DNA of 64,000 nt from Nocardioides zhouii (GTDB lineage: Bacteria; Actinomycetota; Actinomycetes; Propionibacteriales; Nocardioidaceae). Each line of letters starts with the position of its first letter. Position 1 is the stretch's first letter. Below, one piece after another: positions 37,986 through 46,104 of the stretch. The position numbers were made by a program, and so were the translations under genes. Below the pieces are notes generated by a model. That model saw only the letters and a list, made by a program, of their open reading frames with translations, did not search any database and was not told the origin of the DNA. The DNA is taken from the NCBI RefSeq assembly GCF_004137345.1, contig NZ_SDWV01000019.1, positions 39,050 through 103,049 on the forward strand. The letters run 5' to 3'.

Positions 37986-38774
37986 GTGATGGACACGGGC
38001 ATCGAGCGTGAGGCACGCCTTCCGTACTACGAGCAGCTCAAGCAGCTCCTCTTGGCGGAGATCGCGCACAACGACCTGAAGCCCGGGCATCTGATGCCGT
38101 CCGAGGCCGAGATGTGCGCGCGGTACGGCGTGTCCCGGACGGTCGTACGCCAAGCCGTGGGCGAGCTCGTGTCGGAGGGCATTCTGCAGCGCATGCGAGG
38201 CAAGGGGACCTTCGTGGCGAGGCCGAAGCTCTCCGAGCAGTTCATGGAGAGCACCGTCGGCTTCTTCGAGGACATGACCGGCCATGGGCACTCGGTCACG
38301 AGCACCGTTCTCTCGGTCGACCGCATCGAGGTTCCCGACCTCGTCCGCGAACGCACGGGCAACACCACGGCGACGCACTGCACTGAGATCGTCCGCCTCC
38401 GGGCGGTGGACCACGAGGTCGTGGCGTTCACCAAGTCGTACCTGAACAACGACGACCCGGCTCTCCTCGAGCACCTGCGGTCCGTCGACCTCACGAGCGC
38501 CTCGCTCTACCAGATCCTTGAGGACTCCTTCGGCCTGCGGATCGAAAGCGGCCACCGGTCCATCGAGGCGACCGCCGCCTCCAGCATGATGGCCAAGCTG
38601 CTGGACGTGCGGCCCGGGGAGCCGCTGCTCTACATCGAGTCCGTCGGCCAGACAGCGCAGGGCACGGTCGCCGAGTTCTTCCGGGCCTGGCACCGGGCGG
38701 ACCGCCTGAAGATCGAGATGGACGTCGTGCGCAGCAAGCGCGGCCCGGCCCGGCTCCCGCCTACTCTGGCCTGA
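37986..38774 (+). CDS. GntR family regulator with UTRA effector domain (HutC subfamily)
   Basis: 262 residues. Winged helix at about 10-75 (LPYYEQLKQLLLAEI, MPSEAEMCARYGVSRTVVRQAVGEL in sequence, GKGTFVARP), then a UTRA domain (SASLYQILEDSFGLRI, EPLLYIESVGQTAQGTVAEFF). UTRA regulators respond to small acids or phosphosugars. Start GTG 37986 or ATG 37989. It is divergent from the DUF2620 operon and convergent with the AroE-like gene. It is not clearly orthologous to E. coli YhfZ. Confidence 0.92.
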   Translation: MMDTGIEREARLPYYEQLKQLLLAEIAHNDLKPGHLMPSEAEMCARYGVSRTVVRQAVGELVSEGILQRMRGKGTFVARPKLSEQFMESTVGFFEDMTGHGHSVTSTVLSVDRIEVPDLVRERTGNTTATHCTEIVRLRAVDHEVVAFTKSYLNNDDPALLEHLRSVDLTSASLYQILEDSFGLRIESGHRSIEATAASSMMAKLLDVRPGEPLLYIESVGQTAQGTVAEFFRAWHRADRLKIEMDVVRSKRGPARLPPTLA

Positions 38775-38793
38775 GCTTCTCCCTGCTCGTCGC

Positions 38794-39732
38794 CTATCCA
38801 CGAGGGGCTCCGGTCTCGGCGATCTCGGACCGGCCGGTGAGCCCGGCCGCGAGATCGGCGAGGGTGGCGAAGGTTCTCGCGTCGATGGGGATCTCGAAGA
38901 CTTCGGCGATGACCTCGGTCCAGCCATGCAGGAAGTAGCGCCAGCCGTCCGCCACGGTCAGACCACGGGCGTCCTCCTGGCGTCGCGCCTGGTCGAGGAA
39001 CTGCAGGTCGCCCCGGTAGTTCATGTCCCAGATGACGCCACGGTCCGGGAACGCGCAGGCGTCGTCCAGCGGCGAACCCGGTCGGTCCTTTCCCAGTCCG
39101 GTCGCGTTCACGACCAGCGATCCGGGCGCCGCCTCAGTGACAAGTCGGTCGACGTCGGCGCCGGCGAGCTGGTAGTCCACGACCGCCCGGCCGGGCAGGC
39201 GGCCGAGGACGTCCCGTGCGATGTCGAGCCGACTGGGATCGCTGTCGGTCAGCACGAGTCGGCGGGGCTGGTGACGCTCGCTGAGCACCGCCGTGGCGAG
39301 TGCGAGGCCGGCACCACCGGCACCCAGGCACACGACGTCGGTGGAGGAGTCGCGCCACGGATCCGCCCCGAGCAGCGCGGTGTACGCCTGCCGCGAGGTG
39401 ATGGGGTCCTTAGCCCAGCCGAGCACCCGGTCCGGGCGGAAGGCGATGCACGACACCTCGCGGCACATCAGGGCCCAGTCATCGAGCTCGTCGAGCAGGT
39501 CACGCCCGTGGTCGTACACGGCCGCCTTGTGCGTGGTCACCAGTGCACCAGCGACGTCCTGATCGGCTCGAAGTGCGGCGAGGGCGTCACGGACGCGACC
39601 GGCAGGGGCGTCGACCGGTAGGTCGATGCCCCTGATCTCGGCGTCCAGCCCGAGCGCAGCGGCGAAGGCGGGGAAGATCGTCATGATGCTCGATCCCGCG
39701 GTCGAGACCCCCACGAAGTACAGCCGACGCAT
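38794..39732 (-). CDS. Shikimate dehydrogenase-like (AroE family) oxidoreductase
   Basis: 312 residues from ATG 39732. Seen: FVGVSTAGSSIMTIFPAFAAALGL at the substrate end (core aroE has GxPxxHSxSP here, which is lost), LVTTHKAAVYDH (the catalytic Lys of the xxTxPxK motif is kept), VCLGAGGAGLALAT (cofactor loop) and WDMNYRGDLQFL. The altered substrate motif argues against a biosynthetic role. It is divergent from the phosphotriesterase-like gene with a candidate GntR site between. Confidence 0.86.
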   Translation of the reverse strand: MRRLYFVGVSTAGSSIMTIFPAFAAALGLDAEIRGIDLPVDAPAGRVRDALAALRADQDVAGALVTTHKAAVYDHGRDLLDELDDWALMCREVSCIAFRPDRVLGWAKDPITSRQAYTALLGADPWRDSSTDVVCLGAGGAGLALATAVLSERHQPRRLVLTDSDPSRLDIARDVLGRLPGRAVVDYQLAGADVDRLVTEAAPGSLVVNATGLGKDRPGSPLDDACAFPDRGVIWDMNYRGDLQFLDQARRQEDARGLTVADGWRYFLHGWTEVIAEVFEIPIDARTFATLADLAAGLTGRSEIAETGAPRG

Positions 39733-39763
39733 GGGTACCCCTTCCCGCACCGAACATCATCTT

Positions 39764-39776
39764 GTCATAATGTTAT
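39764..39776. promoter_or_regulatory. Candidate GntR operator, site 3
   Basis: GTCATAATGTTAT, extended as the AT-rich GTCATAATGTTATGATAAC (39764-39782), which also contains GTTATGATAAC. It lies between the divergent AroE-like and phosphotriesterase-like genes, 4 bp before the latter's ATG. Confidence 0.45.
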
Positions 39777-39786
39777 GATAACTATC

Positions 39787-40722
39787 ATGAGTGGTCAAGG
39801 AACGGTCCACACCGTGCTGGGTGAGGTCGAACCCGGTTCGCTGGGACTCACGCTGTGCCACGAGCACCTCGTGACCGCTCCCCGGTCGAGGGACGGGGAC
39901 GACCTGGTCCTCGATGACGCCGAGCGCGCCCTCGCAGAGCTGGCCATCTTTCGACAGGCGGGCGGCGGCGCCCTCGTCGAGCTGACCGTCAGGGAGCTGG
40001 GGCGCGACGTGACCAGCCTGCGGGACCTCTCGGCGCGGAGTGGCGTGCATGTCGTCTCTGCGACCGGCCACGTCTCCGTTGACCACTGGCACGGCGTGAC
40101 GGACGTCGATGCGCTGACCGTCGACCAGCTCGTCGACGAGATGACCGGTGACCTGACCATGGGCGTCGACGGCACCGACGTCCGCGCCGGGATCATCAAG
40201 GCCGGCAGCTCCCGCGACGAGGTGACGGCCGCCGAACGCCGGGTGCTCACCGCCGCAGGCCAGTCGCAGCGGATCACCGGGGCGCCGATCACGACACACA
40301 CCACGGCCGGCACGATGGCGCCGGAGCAGGCCCACATCCTGCTGGCTGCTGGCGCGGACCCCCGCCGCGTGTGCCTCGGACACCTCGATCGACGACTGTC
40401 CTACGAGGAGCACCGAGCGCTCGCACGCGACGGATTCTTCCTCGGTTACGACTGCATCTCCAAGGACTGGTACGAGCCCGACTCCAAGCGTGTGGAAACG
40501 ATCCTGCGGCTGGTGGACGACGGTTTCGGGGAGCACGTGCTGCTGTCCGGCGACCTGGCCAGGCGCAGCTCGTGGGTGTCATGGGGAGGCGGGCCGGGGT
40601 ACAGCTACATCCCGTGGCGGTTCATCCCCTGGCTGCGCCGGGAGGGGCTCGACGATGCGGCGATCGGCCGCCTCACGGTGGAAAATCCCGCGCGGCTCCT
40701 CACCTGGAGCGCGCCTGGCTGA
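39787..40722 (+). CDS. Phosphotriesterase homology protein (Php-like amidohydrolase)
   Basis: 311 residues, amidohydrolase TIM barrel. Metal ligands appear in order: HEHL in LTLCHEHLVT, the carboxylated-Lys position in AGIIKAGSS, His in ITTHTTAGT, His in CLGHLDRR and Asp in LLSGDLARRS. This family includes lactonases and phosphotriesterases; E. coli Php (YhfV) is a member encoded in the yhf operon. Natural substrate unknown; a lactone or phospho-lactone is plausible. ATG 39787 chosen. Confidence 0.9.
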   Translation: MSGQGTVHTVLGEVEPGSLGLTLCHEHLVTAPRSRDGDDLVLDDAERALAELAIFRQAGGGALVELTVRELGRDVTSLRDLSARSGVHVVSATGHVSVDHWHGVTDVDALTVDQLVDEMTGDLTMGVDGTDVRAGIIKAGSSRDEVTAAERRVLTAAGQSQRITGAPITTHTTAGTMAPEQAHILLAAGADPRRVCLGHLDRRLSYEEHRALARDGFFLGYDCISKDWYEPDSKRVETILRLVDDGFGEHVLLSGDLARRSSWVSWGGGPGYSYIPWRFIPWLRREGLDDAAIGRLTVENPARLLTWSAPG

Positions 40723-40761
40723 GGGAGGAACGGGCCGCGGGCCCCGCACCCGTCATCCCTC
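40721..40761. terminator. Bidirectional terminator between convergent genes
   Basis: Bulged stem: GAGGGAGGAACGGG pairs with CCCGTCATCCCTC around a GC-rich inner hairpin. It directly follows the phosphotriesterase-like stop and precedes the stop of the convergent small-subunit gene at 40775. Confidence 0.55.
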
Positions 40762-40774
40762 GGGGAGGGTCCGG

Positions 40775-41236
40775 TCAGATGCCCGGGGTGGGTCGGTAGA
40801 TGGGTCCCCGTGCGATCACGACGTCCAGGATCCCGTCCTCGAGATAGGCCTCGGCCTCACCCGGCAACGCAGGGCTCTTCATCGGCGCCGGCCCCGGATA
40901 CCCGAGCTCACGCCGCACCCGCGGATTGATGAGATACGCCCCCGCCACCGCGAACGCGAAACCCGAGAACAGCTCCGGATCCCCCGCCCGCACACCCGCC
41001 AGGACCTCATCGGGATCGCCCTCCAGCACCAGCACCCGCGACACCGCCTCGGCCAGGTCAGCGCGCACCGCGATCACCCGGTCGATCCACTGCGTGTGCA
41101 CCTCGGCACCACTCGCCGACGGCATCCCCGCACCACCAGCGACCACCACGTCCGCCAGCAGCGCCAACCGCTCACGCTGCGCAGCACTCAACACCACACC
41201 GCCGAACGGCTCCAGCCTCACCTCCACCGCACTCAT
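40775..41236 (-). CDS. Small subunit partner of GMC oxidoreductase, copy 1
   Basis: 153 residues. It begins VEVRLEPFGGVVLSAAQRERL and has SGFAFAVAGAYLINPRVRRELGYPG, patterns seen in small partners of GMC dehydrogenases of the gluconate 2-dehydrogenase subunit 3 type. No signal peptide. It overlaps the GMC stop by 4 bp (ATGA). A copy at 54873-55337 has an identical protein except for the last residues (TPGI here, TPDAR there). Confidence 0.75.
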   Translation of the reverse strand: MSAVEVRLEPFGGVVLSAAQRERLALLADVVVAGGAGMPSASGAEVHTQWIDRVIAVRADLAEAVSRVLVLEGDPDEVLAGVRAGDPELFSGFAFAVAGAYLINPRVRRELGYPGPAPMKSPALPGEAEAYLEDGILDVVIARGPIYRPTPGI

Positions 41237-41262
41237 GCTGTCGACACCTCCTGCTCACGCCG
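40791..41262. repeat. 472-bp exact direct repeat, copy 1
   Basis: As read by eye, this block is base-for-base identical to 54892-55363, in the same orientation, offset 14101 bp. It covers nearly all of the small-subunit gene and the last few codons of the GMC gene. Identity breaks at 41263 (C here, T at 55364) and at 40790. Confidence 0.85.
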
Positions 41263-42864
41263 CGTCTCGACGATGTGCGTTGCGGCCCGCTTCGCCAACG
41301 CACAGATCGTCGCCGTGGGGTTCACTCCCGTCGCCGTGGGGAAGACGCTGCCGTCGATGACGTACAGGTTCGGCACGTCGTGGCTGCGACCCCACCTGTC
41401 GACCACCGACGTCTCCGGGTCGTCACCCATCTTCGCCGTCCCCATGTTGTGCCAGGACGGGTTGTTGCGACTGGTGATCCACGCCTTCGAGGCGCCGGCT
41501 GCCTCGTGGGCCTCCAGGCTGCGCTGCAGGTTCCAGTCAACGAGCCGCTTGGTGTTGTCGCCAGTCGTGTAGGCGACCTTCGCCGCTGGCAGGCCGTCGG
41601 AATCAGTCATGGAAGGGTCCAGGGTGATGCGGTTGTGTTCCTCGGGCAGGTCCTCGGGCATGATCATCCACTCGATCAGGTGCCCCACCGACGACTTCAT
41701 CCGGTCGGTGAAGGCAGGGCCCCAGAAGGGTTCCTCGGCGACGCCACCCTCCCCGAGGGTGAAGCGGTTGATCATGCCGAGAGGTCGTCCCGCCGAGGGG
41801 ATGATGTGCCACTTGCTGCCGCGGACGAACCCACGCGACGCATCCGTCTCGTAGAACTGCATCGACTCGATCGCCTCCCCGGTCGGTCCCACCCAGTCCT
41901 CGAGGTCGTTCTCGTAGAGGCCGACGGAGGTCCCGAACGGGTGCGTCATGAAGCGCTTGCCGACGAGCCCGGAGCTGTTGGCCAGGCCGGTCGGAAAACG
42001 CGCCGACTCCGACATGAGGAGCAGCCGCGGCGTCCCGATGCCGTTCGCCCCCACCATGACCAGCTTGGCGGCCTGGAACTTCTCCTCGCCATCCTGGAAG
42101 TAGACCGCACCGTTGGCCAGACCGTTCTCGTCCAGCGTGATGCGCGCGACCCGCGCACCCGTCTCGATGCGCGCACCGCGCGCGAGCGCGTCCGGGAACA
42201 ACGCCACGTCGACCGATCCCTTGGCACCCTGGGGGCAGCCGTACATGCAGACGCCGTAGCGCTCGCACTTCTTCTGGTGCAGGTGGTCCTGGGAGGCGAT
42301 CGAGTTGTAGCCGGGCCACCAGTGCCATCCGAGCTTGTTCATCCCCTCGGCCATCACCCTGCCCGCCATGTTGATCGGCAGGCTCGGCAGCGGGGGTGCA
42401 TACCCCGGGGGGTACGCCGGGTTACCGGCCTGACCGGAGACCCCGAGGTCGTACTCGACCTGTCGGTAGTACGGCTCCAGCTCTTCATAGCTCACGGGCC
42501 AGTCGTCGGCCACGCCGTCCAGCGTGCGCACCCGGAAGTCCGACGGCTTGGCACGGCACCAGCAGCTGGCGTACAGCACCGTGCTGCCGCCCACCCCGTT
42601 GAACATGCCGATGACGGCCGAGGAGTCGTCCAGGTTGAGGGGGTAGTCCTCGGGACGCTGACGCACGTTGGGGTTGGGGTGCCAGGGGCCGCCGCCGAGC
42701 AGCTCGTACTCCGGCCTCAGTCCCGGCAGGTCGCTCTGGTTCACCCAGTCGCCCTGTTCCAGGACGACGACGCTGAATCCCTGCTCGGCAAGGTGCTTGG
42801 CGGCGACGCCGCCCGACGCGCCCGCGCCCACGATGAGAACGTCCGGCACGTCCTTGCTGCTCAC
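41233..42864 (-). CDS. GMC family FAD-dependent oxidoreductase
   Basis: 543 residues. N-terminal FAD loop VLIVGAGASGGVAAKHLAEQG; a Cys-containing central segment CERYGVCMYGCPQGAKG near residue 215; C-terminal catalytic His in WHNMGTAKMGD and Asn in GVNPTATI. No export signal. Its closest relative in the window is the GMC at 55334, also with an adjoining identical small subunit. It is in the operon etfB-etfA-GMC-small subunit, which suggests ETF as electron acceptor. The multi-Cys segment may bind an Fe-S cluster or be structural. Confidence 0.93.
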   Translation of the reverse strand: MSSKDVPDVLIVGAGASGGVAAKHLAEQGFSVVVLEQGDWVNQSDLPGLRPEYELLGGGPWHPNPNVRQRPEDYPLNLDDSSAVIGMFNGVGGSTVLYASCWCRAKPSDFRVRTLDGVADDWPVSYEELEPYYRQVEYDLGVSGQAGNPAYPPGYAPPLPSLPINMAGRVMAEGMNKLGWHWWPGYNSIASQDHLHQKKCERYGVCMYGCPQGAKGSVDVALFPDALARGARIETGARVARITLDENGLANGAVYFQDGEEKFQAAKLVMVGANGIGTPRLLLMSESARFPTGLANSSGLVGKRFMTHPFGTSVGLYENDLEDWVGPTGEAIESMQFYETDASRGFVRGSKWHIIPSAGRPLGMINRFTLGEGGVAEEPFWGPAFTDRMKSSVGHLIEWMIMPEDLPEEHNRITLDPSMTDSDGLPAAKVAYTTGDNTKRLVDWNLQRSLEAHEAAGASKAWITSRNNPSWHNMGTAKMGDDPETSVVDRWGRSHDVPNLYVIDGSVFPTATGVNPTATICALAKRAATHIVETRREQEVSTA

Positions 42865-42903
42865 AATTTCCCTCTCGACGGTTGGAACGAACGACTGGTG
42901 GCG

Positions 42904-43842
42904 CTAGAGAAGCGCCTGCATCTGCTCGGCAACCTGATGGATGTCCGCGACGGCACCGACGTCGGCGAAACCGAAGATCGGAGCGTCCTGGTCGATGTTC
43001 ACGGCCACGATGGTCTTGCTGTTCTGCATCCCGGCGAGGTGGTGCAGCGCGCCGGAGATGCCGAGGGCGACGTACACCCGGGGCTTCACGGTGACGCCGG
43101 TCTGCCCGACCTGGTGCGCGGACGGGAGCCAGCCGGAGTCGATGATCGGGCGTGAGGCGCCGAGCGCCGCACCCAGGCGCCGGGCGATGTCGGCGAACAC
43201 GGCGATGTTCTCCTCCGAGCCCACGCCGCGCCCCACCGAGATGACCACGTCCGAGCTCGTGAGGTCCACGTCGGCGGAGGGCGGTCGGAACTCCACGGAT
43301 CGCACTCGCGACTGGGTCAGCACCACGTCGAGCGCTCGGGTCTCGGGGGTGGCGCCCAGCTCGGCCGCCGTCCAGACGGAGGGCCTCAGCAGGGCCAGGA
43401 CTGGCCGTCCAGCCGCGAAGGCGAAGCCGGCGTGCACCCGACCGTCGTAGATCGACCGGGTCACGCTCACCCCGTCGGTCCCGCGGGCGATCGCCACCAC
43501 GTCCGACGCGAACCCCATGTCAGCCTGGTGAGCCGCCGCCGCCGCCCAGGCCGTCGAGCGGATGGTGAAGCCGGCGAGGACGAGGTCGGGTGCGACGTCA
43601 GCGACAAGCGCGCAGACCACCTGAGCCATCTGTTCGTGGTCCCGGTCACTGCCCGGAACCGTGACGGTGACGATCGAGTCGACACCCTGGTAGGACAGCA
43701 GAGCCGCCTCGGCGGCCGTGTCCGGGCCGGCCACCGCAACGATGACCTCGCCGCCCAGCGAGACTGCCGCAGCGACGGCCTCTGCGGTGGCGGCCGAGAC
43801 CCGGCCGTCGATGACTTCCGCCACGACCAACGTGCGGGGCAT
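42904..43842 (-). CDS. etfA: Electron transfer flavoprotein alpha subunit
   Basis: 312 residues. N-terminal ETF domain starts TLVVAEVIDGRVS; the C-terminal FAD domain has VISVGRGVGSEENI, SGWLPSAHQVGQTGVTVKP, ALGISGALHHLAGM and IVAVNIDQDAPIF, all typical of EtfA. It transfers electrons from dehydrogenases to the quinone pool via ETF-QO. Its ATG overlaps the etfB stop by one base. It is followed 39 bp later by a GMC oxidoreductase. Confidence 0.95.
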   Translation of the reverse strand: MPRTLVVAEVIDGRVSAATAEAVAAAVSLGGEVIVAVAGPDTAAEAALLSYQGVDSIVTVTVPGSDRDHEQMAQVVCALVADVAPDLVLAGFTIRSTAWAAAAAHQADMGFASDVVAIARGTDGVSVTRSIYDGRVHAGFAFAAGRPVLALLRPSVWTAAELGATPETRALDVVLTQSRVRSVEFRPPSADVDLTSSDVVISVGRGVGSEENIAVFADIARRLGAALGASRPIIDSGWLPSAHQVGQTGVTVKPRVYVALGISGALHHLAGMQNSKTIVAVNIDQDAPIFGFADVGAVADIHQVAEQMQALL

Positions 43843-44603
43843 CACTGTGCCTCTCGGATCAGCGTGATGATGGTGGCCGCGATGTCGGCCGGACCACCCT
43901 CGATCATCCGGACCGATCGCGCGGAGTCGCCGGGGGACCTCACCATCGTCGTCAGGGCCGAGCGTACGGGGGGGAGATCCACCGGTTCCAGCAAGGGAAT
44001 CTCCGCCTTCTTCGCACGCATCTTCTCCTTGAATGTTCCGTAGCGCGGCTCGTTGGCACCGACCTGCACGGTCACCACTGCAGGCAGGTCGACCTGCACG
44101 ATTTCGGTCACCCCCGCCTCGAACTCCCGTGTGGCGGTGAGGGTGCCTCCGACCACATGCAGGTCGCGGGCCACCGGCACACACGGCACCCCCCAGGCGG
44201 CAGCAAGGGCCGGGCCGGTCGACTGGCCTCCGGTGTCGGAGACCTGTACCCCCGCCAGCACCAGGTCGGGCTCTTCCACCCGCATGGCGTGCGCGAGCGC
44301 GGCACCGAGGGATCCGGGGTCTGACACGACGAGACCATCGGACCAGACCCGGACCGCCCGCTGCGGCCCCATCGTCAGCCCCGAGCGGAGCGCCTGGTCG
44401 GCTTCGTCCGCGCCGACACTGACGAGCACGACCTCGCCCCCGCCGGCCTCGTCGCACAGGGCGAGGCCCGCCTCGATGGCGTTCTCGTCGGCCCCGTTGA
44501 GCATGACGGTCGCGAAGGCCGGGTCGACGCTCGTCCCGTCCGCAGTGAACTCGAGGTACGGCGACACGTCCAGCACCTGGGTCACGCAGACGACGACCTT
44601 CAC
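43842..44603 (-). CDS. etfB: Electron transfer flavoprotein beta subunit
   Basis: 253 residues. Seen: KVVVCVTQVLDV at the N-terminus, MLNGADENAIEAGLAL (the NxxDExAxE-type region), VLAGVQVSDTGGQSTGPALA and the late KEKMRAKKAEIPLLE motif. First gene of the operon etfBA-GMC-small subunit. A sigma70-like promoter and an imperfect palindrome lie upstream at 44649-44711. Confidence 0.95.
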   Translation of the reverse strand: MKVVVCVTQVLDVSPYLEFTADGTSVDPAFATVMLNGADENAIEAGLALCDEAGGGEVVLVSVGADEADQALRSGLTMGPQRAVRVWSDGLVVSDPGSLGAALAHAMRVEEPDLVLAGVQVSDTGGQSTGPALAAAWGVPCVPVARDLHVVGGTLTATREFEAGVTEIVQVDLPAVVTVQVGANEPRYGTFKEKMRAKKAEIPLLEPVDLPPVRSALTTMVRSPGDSARSVRMIEGGPADIAATIITLIREAQ

Positions 44604-44648
44604 GGCAAGACCTCGATGGAGGCCGGTCCGAACCCGGGGCCCGTCTGT

Positions 44649-44711
44649 GCAATATATGCAATGTATAAGCGCATATCGCAGATATTATGTCCCGTGCTCA
44701 CGGGTCGTCAA
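44649..44711 (-). promoter_or_regulatory. etfB: etfB promoter with GCAA-N4-TGCA operator
   Basis: On the minus strand: -35 TTGACG (44706-44711), 16-bp spacer, -10 CATAAT (44684-44689), then the operator GCAATATATGCA (44649-44660) downstream of -10, where a repressor would block initiation. The layout is closely similar to 56983-57045 before the third GMC gene, including a shared CTCACGGGT stretch in the spacer. Confidence 0.6.
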
Positions 44712-44767
44712 TAGTCAGGACATGATTACGTCACGACAGCCAGCCGTTGAGTATCGAAGTCGGGCGG

Positions 44768-45364
44768 TCAGCGGGGCGGGCGGATGAGACCGTGGAGCCC
44801 GGCCACCACATCGGCGGGATCCTCGGTCTCCAGGAGCTCGACGACCGAGCCGCCGAAGCCGACGCCCACTGCGCCGGCTCGGAGGTAGTCCGCGGCGTTG
44901 CCGATGCCGATGCCGCCGACGGCGACCACCCCGACTCCCGGGAACGGCCCCGAGAGCGCCGAGATCCAAGCGGGGCCGACGACGGACGCAGGGAACAGCT
45001 TGACCGCGCCGACGCCGTGCTGCACGGCGACGCTCACGTCGGAGGGGGTCATCACGCCGGGCAGCGCGACCACGCCCCGTGATGCGGCAAGTTCCAGGAT
45101 GATCGGATCGGTTCCCGGACTGATGAGGACACTGGCCCCCAAGTCGATCGCATGCTTCGCGTCGTCCGTGCTCAGGACCGTCCCCGCTCCGAAGGCCCGT
45201 CCGGCAGCGGCATCGGCAACGGCCTCCAACGAGGACCACCCGGCCTCGCCCTGGACCGGGACCTCCACCAGATCCATCCCCGCAGCCCAGCACCTCTCTG
45301 CGTACGTGCGGGACCGTTCCGGACCGAAGTCGCGCAGGATGGCGATCGTGCGCAGGTCGATCAC
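44768..45364 (-). CDS. KDPG-type aldolase
   Basis: 198 residues, Eda family. Seen: Glu in MDLVEVPVQGE, FGAGTVLSTDD, LISPGTDPIIL, the Schiff-base Lys in GAVKLFPASVVGP and VGGIGIGNAADYL. It cleaves a 2-keto-3-deoxy-phospho acid to pyruvate and an aldehyde phosphate. Shorter than the paralogue at 22931. Start GTG 45364 overlaps the IclR gene stop. Third gene of the operon PfkB kinase-IclR-aldolase. Confidence 0.92.
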   Translation of the reverse strand: MIDLRTIAILRDFGPERSRTYAERCWAAGMDLVEVPVQGEAGWSSLEAVADAAAGRAFGAGTVLSTDDAKHAIDLGASVLISPGTDPIILELAASRGVVALPGVMTPSDVSVAVQHGVGAVKLFPASVVGPAWISALSGPFPGVGVVAVGGIGIGNAADYLRAGAVGVGFGGSVVELLETEDPADVVAGLHGLIRPPR

Positions 45365-46104
45365 CCGCGCCAGCCCAGCTGGCGCGAGGTCTCGTGAGCA
45401 GCCTCGATCAGCGCCGGTGCGTAGCTCAGCAGAGTGTCGCGGTCCACGCGGATCACGGGCGCAGAGATGCTCAGTGCCGCGATGACCACGCCCTCCCCCG
45501 AGTGGACCGGCGCCGACACACAGTGGATTCCCGGCTCGTTCTCCTCGTCGTCCAACGCGTAGCCCCGTTCCCGGCTCGCCGCGAAGTCGGCTTCCAGAGC
45601 CTCCCGCTCGACGAGGGTGTGCTCGGTCCTCCGCACCATGTCGTAGCCGGCGAGCAGGCGGTCCCGCTCCGTCAGGGGCAGGAACGCCACGATGCCCTTG
45701 GCCACGCCAGTGCAGTGGAGGCGGGCGACTGCTCCGATCCGGGAATGCATCCGGATCGGGTGGCTGGCCTCCACCTTCTCGATGTACAGCACGGTGCCGT
45801 CCTCCAACGAACCGAGGTGGACGGTCTCCCCGGTCAGGAGGTTGAGACGCTCCATCGCCGGCCTGGCGAGCGAGCGGAGCTCGATGCCCTCCAGTGACTG
45901 GAAGCCCAGGCGGAACATGGCCGAACCCAGGCGGTAGCTGTGGCCCGGCAGCTCCTGCACGAACCCGTGCTTGCGCAGGGTGTGGAGAAAGCGCAGTGCC
46001 GTCGAGTGATGGACGCCGAGAAACTCTGCGATCTCTCCGATGCGTCGAGGCTTGTCGCCAACGTACTCGAGGATCTGAAGCGCACGATCCAAGGTCTGAC
46101 TCAT
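45361..46104 (-). CDS. IclR family transcriptional regulator
   Basis: 247 residues. Winged helix at 5-70 (LDRALQILEYVGDKPRRIGEIAEFLGVHHSTALRFL in order; split: IAEFLGVHHSTALRFL), then an IclR effector domain (GSLEDGTVLYIEKVEAS, RLHCTGVAKGIVAFLP, EPGIHCVSAPVHSGEGVVIAALSI in parts). It overlaps both neighbours by 4 bp. Probable controller of the promoters carrying GCAA-N4/6-TGCA sites, including its own operon, and likely to sense a keto-deoxy sugar acid; both points are inference. Confidence 0.93.
   Translation of the reverse strand: MSQTLDRALQILEYVGDKPRRIGEIAEFLGVHHSTALRFLHTLRKHGFVQELPGHSYRLGSAMFRLGFQSLEGIELRSLARPAMERLNLLTGETVHLGSLEDGTVLYIEKVEASHPIRMHSRIGAVARLHCTGVAKGIVAFLPLTERDRLLAGYDMVRRTEHTLVEREALEADFAASRERGYALDDEENEPGIHCVSAPVHSGEGVVIAALSISAPVIRVDRDTLLSYAPALIEAAHETSRQLGWRG

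Noticed and set aside
37986..38774. Calling the GntR regulator YhfZ
   Set aside because: It has a standard UTRA domain; I cannot show orthology with YhfZ beyond its place in the cluster.
38794..39732. Annotating this as biosynthetic aroE
   Set aside because: The substrate-binding GxPxxHSxSP motif is replaced and the gene lies in a catabolic cluster.
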